Assembly: GCA_019454045.1 (NCBI GenBank) | Contig: SKCR01036754.1 | Coordinates: 248,001 to 312,000 of the forward strand | Source of the DNA: Zanthoxylum bungeanum | Lineage: Eukaryota > Streptophyta > Magnoliopsida > Sapindales > Rutaceae | Length of the DNA: 64,000 nt | Direction: 5' to 3' | Part shown: piece after piece, positions 45,141 to 56,198 of the stretch | Position numbering within the stretch: the stretch's first letter is position 1 | Layout: the number at the start of each line of letters is the position of its first letter | Program-made: the position numbers and the translations under genes | Notes under the pieces: model-generated | Databases searched by the model: none | What the model was told of the DNA's origin: nothing | What the model saw: the letters and a program-made list of their open reading frames with translations, nothing else

Positions 45141-46198
45141 AGGTTGGGGGTTGTAATGCCATATACTTTATGGAGTTGCTCATGTGTTATCCATATTGTC
45201 ATATCTTCATTCAAAAAAAAATTAATTAGTTTTTAGTCCTTAATAGTAAAGCATAAGTCTAATGATGAGTATCGTTTGCTTTAGGATGGAATCTTAGAAA
45301 CGATAAGTTCTTTAATGTACTTTTATCTGATGCCTTTAGTAGTTGATCTAGGTTAGACTCGTAAGCACTTAACTATAGTTTTTTAGCAGTAAGAACCTAG
45401 GTAGTTGGCAAAGTGACTAGTTGAAGAAATTGCATGTCGATGAATGATCATTTTCTTAGATGTCTATCTTGATTTGCTAGTGTTATGATGTATGGTATGG
45501 TTAAAAATAAAAACAGAAAGAAAAAAGAAAAAAATAAATTAAACCACCTATAATCGATAAGCGTGAAGCTACCAATGGGCGAGTGTTAGGACCACCATGA
45601 GGAGAAATGCTACCTTAAATGGTAGGTGTGTTGCAAAAATAAAAAGTTGAAAAAGAAAAGGAAAAAAAAAAACCATACCATATTGAGCAAAGAAAGGCAT
45701 TTACAGAGCACATTTGAGATATTTAGGTTGGTTTGACCCATCAGATCCCAATTTTTAAACGAAATCATCGAGTTGGCTTACCTAGGAGTTGAGCTGTGAA
45801 TGAACTTTTACACACACACACTGTGAGTCTGGCTTAGATGATTTATTCAAGGACTTGGATTTGAGTTGCATTGAGTACTTTGAATGTTCTCTGCTTTCAA
45901 TGCTAGGCATTCTTTAAGGACAATAATATGTGTAACTATTGGAACTATTTCATTTTGTCATTTTTGCATGATTGCATATATTTTGAATGACGTTTGTAGG
46001 TGTCGTCGCTGTAAGCCCTCACGAGACTATAACTCGTCCACTAGGGCCACCTAAGGGTTTAAAGGCTTATTGCATACGCTAAATACAATCGTGATCCATA
46101 CGAAATTGGCTTAGATCATTTTTATTTATTTATTTTTAATTTAGTTTAGTTACATTTTCTTTTTGCACTTGAATTGCTAGGGACTAGCAATAAGCTGG
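45141..46198 (+). other. G3 3' untranslated region, no gene
   Basis: Non-coding with A-rich tracts (45505-45535, 45640-45675). A hairpin ATTGCTAG-GGA-CTAGCAAT lies at 46173-46191, close to the polypurine tract. Confidence 0.6.
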
Positions 46199-46200
46199 TT

Positions 46201-46208
46201 GGGGGTTG
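46201..46208 (+). other. Polypurine tract of G3
   Basis: GGGGGTTG after AAGCTGGTT, directly before the LTR start TGATAAGTGC. Confidence 0.8.
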
Positions 46209-46533
46209 TGATAAGTGCATGAAAATATACTTTAAACATCACTAATTCAGCTTTATTATTGAGTATTTAATCTTAATTATAGTTTATTTTATGTTTTGTT
46301 TCTTTTGGGACCTTACAGACGCATCAGAAGCACGCGGGAAGAGCGAAAAATGCGTAAAACAGCAACCATAATTTATGTCGCGCTTCGCGATGCCCACCTT
46401 CTGGAGCCGCGACGCTCATTCAGCAGAATTGTTGCATAGAGAATTACCGAGATTTGGACGCCGCAGCGCCCCGACAGGAGCCAGAAACTTAGTTTAGTCG
46501 TGTTTTACATGTACAATGACTCAGGGATTTCCC

Positions 46534-46541
46534 TATAAATA
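46534..46541 (+). promoter_or_regulatory. TATA box in the G3 3' LTR
   Basis: TATAAATA, at the same place as in the 5' LTR copy. Confidence 0.6.
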
Positions 46542-46935
46542 CCCAAGCTTATCCAAAACCCTAAAAAAGAAAAGAAATACATAATAAAGAGTGGAAAACA
46601 CATAAATGAGGGAGAAGACAGGAGAAGTTTCAGGCCAGACAGGATGTTTCTCCGTTCTTTCCAGGCTATGTTTCTTTCTTCTATGGAGAACTAATCTCTT
46701 AGGCAAAGCTAGAGATGAACTCTTGTATTTAACTCTTATATTCATGTTGTTGATTCTTAAACGATCTTTATTGTTTAATACAATTGATGTTTCGTTATTC
46801 TCTATTATCTTTTGATTTATAATCTAGAGATTGTGTTTTACTAATTTTCATATAGGAATAGTTATGTTTTTTCTATGTGTGATTGGGGAACCCAGTTGTG
46901 ACTGGTATTGTTATTTTATGAGTTAATCTTCTGCT

Positions 46936-47491
46936 TAGGGGTGTTCGCGGTGCGGTTTGGGGCGGTTTTTTCGTTTTTTACTTCAATCCGCGCGGGTTGG
47001 CGGTTTGGGAAATTAGAAAACGAAACCGCAAATTTGATAAGGAAAACCGCGACGGTTCGGGTTGGCGGTTTAGCGGTTTGGGGGGTTCGGGTCGGCGGTT
47101 TTGATTATAAATTTTTTAAGAAAATTTTGTGTGTTTTCACATTATAATTGAAGAAAAAATTACATAATTTTCATTTATTCATTACATATTATTATATGAT
47201 CATTAAATATCTTAATTTTCATAGTTAAAGAAGAAGAAAAATATAAAATAATATTTAATTTGTACGCGGGTCGGCGGTTTAGGCGGTTTGGGTCGCGGTT
47301 CGAGTCAAAATATGCGGTTTGGGGCGGTTCGCGTTTGACATGAGTCAAAACCGCACACCGATCCGAAATTTGCGGTTCGATTCGGTGCGGTTCAAAATCA
47401 TTTTTAATATTTTTTCAAACCGCGCGGTTCGGTTCGGTGCGGTGCGGTTCGATGCGGTTCGCGGTTTGACCCGAAATTGTGTTCACCCCTA
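46936..47491. mobile_element. hAT-type non-autonomous element, GC-rich
   Basis: 556 bp absent from the 5' LTR. Ends TAGGGGTGTTC and, reverse-complemented, TAGGGGTGAACAC. Flanks are CTTCTGCT (46928-46935) and CTTCTTGCT (47492-47500), an 8 bp duplication with one extra T. Subterminal regions are packed with GCGGTTTG/GCGGTTCG and their inverse, typical of transposase-binding repeats. No transposase coding. Confidence 0.82.
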
Positions 47492-47925
47492 CTTCTTGCT
47501 GTTGTATTGCATGTGGGTGTATTATCGACGTTATATAGGTAATAATAATAACATAGTGTGTTGTTAACATAGAGAAAGTAATTCATCAATTACCTTAGAA
47601 TATAATATGTTTTAAATTGAAATATCTTCTGATTGTTGGTTTGGGAAGTGAAACCATCAATTGAGTAATAAAAGGAATCAACTACTGAATATAAGGACTT
47701 GATACAAGAGGGATTCTGACGCTTTGCTGCCTTTATCTATTGATAATTCTTACATATTTTTCATAATCTTTAATCTAAACTGCCAATTCAATCCTTTTTC
47801 TTTAATTAAGCTATTGCTAACGTTCGTACTAAGTGATTCAGTTCATTCGTAACCATCTCTTTGAGGAATCGACACCCCAACTATATTGCGATAACCGCAA
47901 GTACTTTTTGAGCGTAATCAATCAT

Positions 47926-48225
47926 AGTTTTCAAAATTGGACTGGACTAGCTCATTCGACTTGTCAAGCCGAGAACCGACTGTGAATCCGGTCCGACCAA
48001 GCATAAAAAGCCGGTCTGATAAATAACCAGTCAAAATCATCCAAAATCGATAAAAATCAGACCAAATTAATTCAAATCTTTTTTTTATATGTATATTTTT
48101 AAATTTTTATTGAATAAAATTATTTATTACGTCAGTCAATTTCACCAGTTTTTTGGACACGGTTCAATCGGTTGAACCAATAATCAATTGAACTTTTTAC
48201 ATTACCGATTCGGTTATGAAAACGC
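47926..48225. mobile_element. MITE-like element
   Basis: About 300 bp with roughly inverted ends: AGTTTTCAAAATTGG at the left and CGGTTATGAAAAC at the right, and internal CCGGT/ACCGG-type repeats. This resembles known plant hAT-like MITEs. I could not find a clear target duplication. Confidence 0.5.
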
Positions 48226-49289
48226 AACTTATAATACCTAATATGAGGTGACAGCCGACTATAGTCAACTTTCTCCGAGACCACACAAAAATAGATTTAA
48301 ATTTGATCAGGCATATTTTCCTTGTTTAAAGAGATGGATAGTAAGTGGAAAAAAAAATAGGGGGTTAGATTAAATGAACAAATAAAAGTAACAAACACTT
48401 GTCATTATGCATTTGTCTTATAATATGATTTGCTACTATAAGTGAAAAAGGCAGTACCCATATGCTTAGATTTTCATGGAAAAACTCCCAAAAAAATTCT
48501 CACAACTTTTCAATTTTCTACCCAACATGAAGAATCGATGCATCATCACGTTCTATATGATCATTATCACATCAATGGGTCATTTTCTCTTTGATAGTAT
48601 AAGAAGGGGAAGAAAATATCAATAGTTTAGTTAGCCATCCAGTCAAATGTGATTAATTGAAATTTCAAAATTTAACTTAATTTATATTAGTATAAAGAAA
48701 TTTAATTTTTTTTTTATCTATAATTATGGTTTTTTTTTTTTTTTTTTTATATATATATATAATTTACCAATGGAATTATATTTTAAAAATCCGTTTAACA
48801 TATACCAAAATTCAGGACCCCTTGCTAATCATCCGTCCAAAAGTAATATAATATGATGCAAATGGACGATCATGATTTATGGGTCCTATGAATTATTATG
48901 GCACAATACTATTGCGAAATTAGTTTTGTGGACCCCTTACCAGTTACCACTTACCACTGCAATTTATAATGTATTAATAATAATATTTTTTTAATTAAAA
49001 AATATCAATTAAAGTTGATGGCGTAAAGCATGACATATATTTGCTTGTCTCCATCATATTGTTATTGGGTCGTGATTACGAGTTTGTGGATCCATTTTGG
49101 GGTTCATTTCGTACAAATATTTATAGAGACTACTAGATGAGTTATATAGTACAATAATGAAGATTAGTAACCCTAATTACACATATTTTATAAAAAGAAA
49201 AATTTACAATTCAATATTAGATTGATTTCCAATTGATAACTTGAAATATGATTTAATTTGCACTGGGTAAGTATTATTCATCGCGATTT
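48226..49289. other. Unassigned AT-rich DNA
   Basis: No coding region, known repeat or RNA gene seen. Poly-T with (AT)n at 48730-48760. Confidence 0.5.
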
Positions 49290-50757
49290 TCACATGTTAG
49301 CACGCAGCACACGTATCGCACAAGTAATATAAAAATATCGATCACACAATTAATTATTATTAATATCCAATACTAAAGTTTTATCAACCCTAATCTTATT
49401 TAGACTAATGATTTTGAAGAAGGAAATATTAACTATTAAAGTATAGTAAATTTAGATAATAGAAAGTAGCAAGGTAATTAAGAAAAACCTAAGATTATAA
49501 CTTTCCTTAATATTCCCTTAAAATTTTCTCATATCTTTATAATTGATAAACTATAATAAATTATTAATCTAGAATACGAAATTATATACAAACTTCTTTC
49601 GATGGTCGAGTAGAAACACTCAACTTAGTTCAATTATTTATATTCATATAATAATTAATCTAAGTCAAACTCACTATGATCAAGTTCTAGTTATGACTAC
49701 GCATGCCAGGCAAGTATATTCCTATCCGGCACGAAAATCTATTCAATATATAGAATAACATCACACGTTATCATTTCTGAGGGCTAAACCAAAATTTCAT
49801 TGTCCAAGCTCCTTGGGTTTTACCATAACTATCATATTTTTGGCCAAGCAATAGAAAGCATTAAGCATAGAAAATTATAAACAATCTATATAGAGGATCA
49901 CAAATCAATCATAAAAGAGATTCGATTAACAAAAGTTCGTAGTGAGTTCCATTACAATCATAGAACAAGATGAAGAAGATAAATAAAATCATCATGTTCA
50001 ATATAATAAACATAAGCAAAAGAATAAGAAAATAGGGATAAAGAAGACAAAATGTGAAGGTTGTCAATCTTCAATTTCTGAAATTTCCAATTTTCTCCTC
50101 TTGATTCTTGTGTGATCTTCTTATTCCTGATTGTTCTTGAATGACGAATGTGTTTGGAGAGTGTTTTGGCCTCTAAAAAAGTTTATTTTCCTCCCCAAAA
50201 ACTTATGTGAAGTAACCATAGTCGTTTCCCTTATATAGATATCATAAAAACCAAATTTCCTATCTAATTTTCGAGTCTTCCGCACTTGCGTTGAGACCCA
50301 AGGGAATTTGCATCGCGACACAAGCTTTTTCATGATTCTGGAACGATTTTATATTTCTGGGCATCGTGACGCACGCTTGAGCGTCGCGACGCCAGAAGAC
50401 GATGCAAATTTATCGGATTCATGCTCAATTTTAGCTATGAAGGAATTTGATCCAGTCTTCGACATAAACTAAAACATTGTAGATACTTGAGTCTTATTTC
50501 CAATGCAAACTGAATTACATCATTTGGATATTGTATGAAAAGGTTATGGTCAAAATACTGAATGCTACACAAATCAGGAAGTCACTGGTACAAATCGGGA
50601 ATTTCGGGGTTTTCACTCTTTTTTTGCTTAATTTTTCATATAATGCATCATAAATAATAAAATATTGAATATTAGTGCATTTAATACATTCAATAAAATA
50701 ATTTAAAGGCAAATCAATGATAAATACACTTGAAAAATATATATTATATGCACTAAC
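49290..50757 (-). mobile_element. Probable gypsy LTR (minus strand)
   Basis: The minus strand begins near TTAGTGCATATAATATATAT, similar to the G3 LTR start, and later contains the shared LTR block (50431-50558) and TCGCGA motifs (50294 and 50385 regions). The distal end has CTTGTGCGATACGTGTGC, an LTR-end style sequence. No internal region or duplication is visible, so borders are approximate. Confidence 0.5.
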
Positions 50758-51550
50758 CAATTATCTCATCTAAAATCATTCAAATGATTTGAATTCGATC
50801 AAGTACAATTATAATTGAACTGATTTGACCATATTAATTAAAGTATATCAAAATCGATTAATATAATCTAAATGGACCAAGTTACAAAAGTTTATTTTAT
50901 TTATAACCGACCCTACTATTATCTAATTTTTTTAACAGTACCAAGTTGAACATTTTTGCAATTTTTTAAAATAATACAAAATTAATGAATGGGGTTGGTT
51001 ATTGAATTGTTGTTATGTTCACAACTAAAATATAATAAAAAAAATATGGTAACTAATATATGAATGGCCAAGCCACGTTTTCAATTTTGTTGAATATGAC
51101 TCACTTTGTTTTAGCTTGCAAGATGAAGCAAAATGCAATTATTAATTTATAATACATAAGAGCCATTACCAAACCTCATTGGTTGAATATCGAAGGAACT
51201 GAAGTGGGTGGTTTGGTAATTAGGTGTAAGTCGAGGGGCGAAAATGAAGGGAAGAAATAAAGCTGTCTAGGATCAGACGACTTGACGTAGGAGTAGTAGG
51301 GGCTTCAATGAAAAGCGAACGAAGAGAAGGACACGTGACAACGAGTTCGTGAAAAGGTAATAGTGAAATCTAAGGTAAATAATAATAAATAAAAAAAGAG
51401 TTGTGATTCGCTGACAAGGCGTGAAATCCCAAGATTCGCTCTCATATATGCGTATGTTTTCGTATGTGGGTTTCTGATTTTCTGCCAAAAAGCTTCCGGC
51501 TCTACTTTATGTAATTAAAAACAATAAGGAATTTTTTTTAAAAAAAGAAG
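50758..51550. other. Unassigned DNA, possibly low-copy
   Basis: No domain found. It has an 11 bp inverted repeat ATTACCAAACC/GGTTTGGTAAT (51165-51175 and 51210-51220) and a G-box CACGTG at 51332-51337. The 71-residue minus-strand ORF at 51273-51488 matches nothing I know. Confidence 0.4.
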
Positions 51551-52790
51551 AAGTATATTTTGTCATCATTAATTTCAAAAATGGAAGGTTAAATTTATAT
51601 CTTACTCAAATTTTTTTTAAATATTCAATTTTCTACTTAAAATTCAAAAAATATTCACTTTTCCACCATAACATTAACACCGTTCGAATTTTACTGACGT
51701 CATAAGGGTATTTCGATTATTTGATAACGTAAGGGTTGAAAAGAGAACATTATTTGAACTTCGGATGAAAAAATGAACATTTTTTATATTTATATTATTT
51801 TAGATGAATTGTGAATTGTAAATATTATTTTGAAAGTTACTCAAAAAGACAAAACCTTTTAAAATGTTCAGTTTTCTACCCGAAATTCAAAAAATATTCA
51901 ATTTTCCAACCTAACGGTAACACTGTTAGAATTTTGTTGATGTCATAAGGATATTTCGGTCATTTGATAATGTTATGGTGGAAAAATGAACATTATTTGA
52001 ACTTCAGGTGAAAAAGTGAACACTTTTTATATTTAGATTATTTTAGATAAATTATGAATTCTAAATGTTGTTTTGGAAGTTAAATGGATATAGTTTAATT
52101 ATGAATGTTTTTTTATTTTATTTTGAATGTTTAAATTAAATAAATTAAAAAAAAATTAAAAAAACGAAAAATTTGGATTTTTTGCGAATTTGGATATCCG
52201 AAAATCTGCACATATAATATCTCATCCAGATCCACAAAATATAATAAGATCTAAATTCAGATCCATGTATATTTATATTTTATCAGAAAACTTTTTTTGC
52301 CATTTTTATAGTCAAAATTATATTTTCTCATTCATTTATACATCATGAGTAATTTACTCAAGCGAATCTGGATCTGCATTCGTGCATATCTCAAAAATTT
52401 AAATCTCAATTCATATTTTTTGAATGTGGATCTAGATTTTTTTAGATCTTTTCAGATATAACTGTCATCCATACATATATAAACACTTGAAAATTCATAA
52501 TTCTTCACTTGAATTTTTTCAACATCTATTAAAGTGTTTTTTTTTACCTGAATTTTAAAGAGTGTTCACTTTTCCTCATAAAGTTCAAAGAATGTTCAAT
52601 TTTCCACCATAACATTATCAAATGACCGAAATACTCTTATAACGTCAGTAAAATTCTAACGGTGTTAACGTTTGGGTGGAAAAGTGAACACTTTTTGAAC
52701 TTCTGGTGGAAAATTGAATATTTTAAAAGATTTTGTGCAAAACTGAAATTTAACCATTCTTTGAGTGTAAAATTGATAATTTCTCTTTCA
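51551..52790. mobile_element. Mutator-like inverted-repeat element
   Basis: A left arm made of two copies of a roughly 245 bp unit (51625-51840 and 51865-52085) faces one inverted copy at 52530-52745. The unit contains TTCAATTTTCCACC, an ACACCGTT...TTACTGACGTCATAAGG stretch, and TTTCGGTCATTTGATAA. Outer ends AATGGTTAAATTT (right, inverted) and AATGGAAGGTTAAATTT (left) match. Long inverted ends without a transposase suit a non-autonomous Mutator-like element. A 9 bp duplication was not identified. Confidence 0.6.
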
Positions 52791-52802
52791 AAAAATATAT
52801 GC

Positions 52803-52932
52803 TATTAATTTATTTCTTATCAAGTCTTTAAAAAAAAAAAGAAAAAAAAGAAATGATATCATTTATTTATTAATTTATTTCTTATCAAGTCTTTAAAAAA
52901 AAAAAGAAAAAAAAGAAATGATATCATTTATT
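52803..52932. repeat. Perfect 65 bp tandem duplication
   Basis: Two adjoining 65 bp copies, including an 11-A and an 8-A run and GAAATGATATCATTTATTTA, identical by eye. It looks very recent, or an assembly artefact. Confidence 0.93.
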
Positions 52933-53369
52933 TAAATAGATTGATTACACCCCTAGAAAGAGTGAATATAATCATATCATTGTAAATTTTTTTTTTCTTA
53001 AAAAAATATCGTTCACGTAAATTGTGAAATGTTCATTTTTCACGTTAATAACGATTTGAACAGTAAAATATTCAATGTTCATATGGATGATGATGTAAAT
53101 ATTAATTTTTTTTAAAAAAAAAAAAAAAAAGAAGTGGACATATCTAAATATATTTTTAACAATTTATTTTCCCCAAGACTCGAACCAGAGCGGCAAGTTT
53201 TATTAAAATACTTAAAAATCAACTCGACTATGTTTTTGGGGCATTCATATGAACAATAGATAATAATAAATAAATAATTAGAAACTTATAAAATCTTACC
53301 AAATATTTCGGCGAGGCGACTTTATTTAGTTGGCTACCCAAATTTGAATCTTGGGAGAATTAAGGTGAC
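52933..53369. other. No gene seen
   Basis: AT-rich with homopolymer runs (A at 53115-53132). No recognisable element. Confidence 0.5.
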
Positions 53370-53880
53370 TAAGATAAATGCGACTTAGATAAATGTGATT
53401 ATGATTGAGCACAATGTGACTTATGTAAATTGTGATTATAATTAAGTTCAACATGACTTAGTTAAAATGATACTTAGGTAAAATGAGACTTTGATTGAGT
53501 TCAATGTAGCTCATGTAAGATGTGATTGTGGCTGAGTTTAATAAGATTGTGGCTATGATTGATCTCTATGTGATTGTAACTGAGGTCAATATGATTGTAC
53601 ATGTGATTGAGGTCAATATGACCATGTCTGTGACTAAGATCAATATGACTTTGACTGTGGCTAAACTCGACGTGACTTATATAAAATATGAATGTGATTG
53701 AGGTTAATATGATTGAGGTTAATGTGATTGTAACTGAGGTCAATAATACTGTAACTAAGCAAAATATAACATAGGTAAAATCTGACTGTAATTGAACTCA
53801 AAATGACTTGGGTAAAATATGACTCTAAGTGAAATATGATTGTGAATTAAGCTCAATGTAATTTAGGTAAAATTTGAGTA
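53370..53880. repeat. Degenerate minisatellite
   Basis: About 500 bp of diverged repeats on the theme GTGATTGTGACTGAGGTCAA and ATGACTTAGGTAAAAT, with irregular spacing of 18 to 50 bp. The minus-strand ORF across it is a repeat translation rich in His, Ser and Asn. Confidence 0.8.
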
Positions 53881-53984
53881 AATATTATGAGGATAATCAT
53901 ATTTTTGTGAGAACAGTCACATTTATAGACTGTATAATATGTACGACATAATAACTTCTGAATTTAAGAGATGTTACTTAATAA

Positions 53985-54275
53985 AAGTTATAAGTATGAA
54001 CGTTAAATGTATGCAGAATTTTACAAATTACAATTTGAAATTCGAATGAATGAGATATGAGTAAAATATCTAGCGTGACATCTACATTTTTTGTGGGCAC
54101 ATTCATAAATATTCGATACTGCAACTTTAGGGCTGATTTTGACATTATAAATGACAGAATTTGAGAGGGTTCCATGATGAAAATTGTATGTATGAATTTA
54201 AGTGTATGTAGAATTTTATAGATCATGATTTGGAGCCCAGATGAAAGAGATATAAGTGATTGAAAATGGCTGGTA
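53985..54275. repeat. Diverged tandem duplication of about 190 bp
   Basis: Segments beginning ATGTATGCAGAATTTTAC (54008) and GTGTATGTAGAATTTTAT (54202) are followed by similar AGATGAAAGAGATAT-type sequence. Read on the minus strand they resemble the block shared by several LTRs, so they are probably LTR remnants. Confidence 0.55.
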
Positions 54276-54881
54276 TGAAATCATTAATTTTTTGAAATGC
54301 AAAGATAATTTTTGACCCATTTTTTAAATTTCCGAAATATATCAATAATGATATTATTTTTAAAAATTATGATTTATAAATTAATAATATATAAAATTAT
54401 ATTTAAGAGATATTTAATTTTAAAGTTAAAATTAAAAATTAAAAAATAAAAACTTTTAATTTGGTAATAACTCAAGCGCCTTCTTTCATTTTTGTTTGAT
54501 AAAGTCAAATAACTTCCCCACTCTCAGCACATTCAACTTTTCACTAGGTGGATTAAATTCAAAAAGAATTTCTCCCCTCCAACACTAATAATTGCAAATG
54601 GAAGTTTGGTTTTGTCCTTTTTGGTAAGCCCTTTGAAAAAAATTAAATTGTCATATTTTATTTGTTTAAATAAAATTATAATTTTTTAAGCATAAATTAA
54701 ATGTATTATTTAAAAAATTATTAATTGAATATACTAAAACCTTACATCTATATTGCTACATATACATATTATCATCTTGTTAATTCTTAATTTTAGTTTT
54801 AATTTTGAGATGTTAAAGATCATATTACATGATTACTCATAATAAAATAAAATCAACGATACTGTTTTGTAAATTAGTTTG
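54276..54881. other. No gene seen
   Basis: AT-rich DNA without recognisable features. Confidence 0.5.
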
Positions 54882-55525
54882 TGTAATATCCCGTATTATT
54901 TTAGAGTGTTAGCATGAATTTATTTTTCGCACGTGAGACCTCATCCGAATGCGAGGTTAAATTTTTTTTTTTTTTAGTAAAATGAGAATGTTTTCATGAA
55001 ATTAATTGTAATTTTATATTGGATTAAATTTGAGGGGTGAAATTGTAAATTATCACACTAATAAAAATAAATAAATAAATAAATCAAGATATTTATGTAA
55101 CACACACCTAGTTAATACTCACACACACGTGGACATATAACACAAACACATTTTTAAGACACACACATGTATCACACACACACACAAAATTAGCACAGTA
55201 GAGAAAAGAAAGAAAATAAAAAAAAACCGAAGAGAGAAAGTAAAGAAGCCGAGAGAGAGATAAAAGAAGCATACGCAGCGAGGAGAAAGAGCAGGGGCTG
55301 GACCGAGGGAGGGAGGGAGGGAGAGAGAGAGAGAGAGAGCAGAAGAAGAAGAAGAAGAAGATGATGATGATGATGGAGTCTGGGATTGGAATTTTGATTT
55401 CATTCGTGGATATAATATGTAAGTACATTATGACTCTGATATCTTTGAGTTTGATTAATTTTTCCATTTGAGTTTTGGAATGAATTTCGAAATTGGCCTT
55501 CATTATGAGGTGTTAGTATGTTAAA
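54882..55525 (+). mobile_element. T-family LTR start (plus strand), truncated
   Basis: TGTAATATCCCGTATTATTT onward matches the reverse complement of 7860-8594: CA repeats (55084-55195), GA-rich tract, (GAA)n/(GAT)n (55341-55375) and the GGAATTTTGATTTC end. It is cut at about 55525 by the minus-strand T5 LTR. Confidence 0.78.
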
Positions 55526-55626
55526 AGTAATATCCCGCCTATGTCAGGATGCTACTGGCAGGAGATAGGAAAACCCATCTCCATAAGCCTCTGATTCTAA
55601 CGAAATTTCGCCATGATGTATGCAGA

Positions 55627-55634
55627 ACATCATG
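55627..55634. repeat. Target-site duplication ACATCATG, left copy
   Basis: 8 bp, repeated exactly at 56191-56198. The length is diagnostic for hAT elements. Confidence 0.93.
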
Positions 55635-56190
55635 TAGTGGTGTCAAAACGAATCAACGAATCGAATTCGTATCAAATCCTAAACGAATGGAATCAAAATG
55701 TGATGGATTCGTATTCGATTCGTTTATTAAACGAATCCTAATATCAGGATTTGTATTCGGTTCGTTTATTAAACGAATCGAATACGAATATTCGTTTATT
55801 CGTTTAGTCAATAATATTATTTAATAAAATAATCTACCACACTTGATTTACATTAATTCTTCATAAATATATACATATGAAATATGTAATTAATATATTT
55901 ACTAAAAATACCTCACAAAATATTGAAAATATTACATTTTCTATGATAATTAGCTATAATTTCTCGAATCTTAATTGAAAATTAACAAGAACTAGTAAAT
56001 AAAAATAATAAAACGAATCATAAACGAATAAACGAATCAATGAGCTTAAATTCGTATTCGATTCGTTTAATAAACGAATCGAATCGAATTGACCTATTAT
56101 TAAACGAATCCATTTTTTCAAACCCGTATTCGCTTTAAAGCGAATCGAATCGAACGAATAAACGAATCCTGACCCAAATTGCCACCCCTA
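55635..56190. mobile_element. hAT-type MITE with palindromic subterminal repeats
   Basis: 556 bp, ends TAGTGGTGTC and (inverse) TAGGGGTGGC, flanked by the perfect 8 bp duplication ACATCATG. It has near-terminal palindromes GATTCGTTTA-N-TAAACGAATC at 55717-55737 and 56060-56080 and a shorter one at 55761-55777. AT-rich middle. No transposase. Confidence 0.9.
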
Positions 56191-56198
56191 ACATCATG
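56191..56198. repeat. Target-site duplication ACATCATG, right copy
   Basis: Exact second copy of the 8 bp duplication. Confidence 0.93.

Larger units (their letters stand above)
46209..47920 (+). mobile_element. G3 3' LTR (interrupted by a hAT-type element)
   Basis: TGATAAGTGCATG to GAGCGTAATCA, with matching TGAT/ATCA ends. Without the insert at 46936-47491 it is about 1.15 kb. TATAAATA box at 46534-46541. The following ATCAT is a candidate target duplication, but the matching left end lies beyond the lost part of the 5' LTR. Confidence 0.88.

Noticed and set aside
53501..53743. His/Ser-rich minus-strand ORF of 80 residues.
   Set aside because: It is a translation of a degenerate minisatellite.
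55108..55503. Minus-strand ORF of 131 residues rich in Ser, Leu and Phe.
   Set aside because: It is a translation of GA/GAA/CA microsatellites in a T LTR leader. The same applies to 7847-8275 and 28531-28725.
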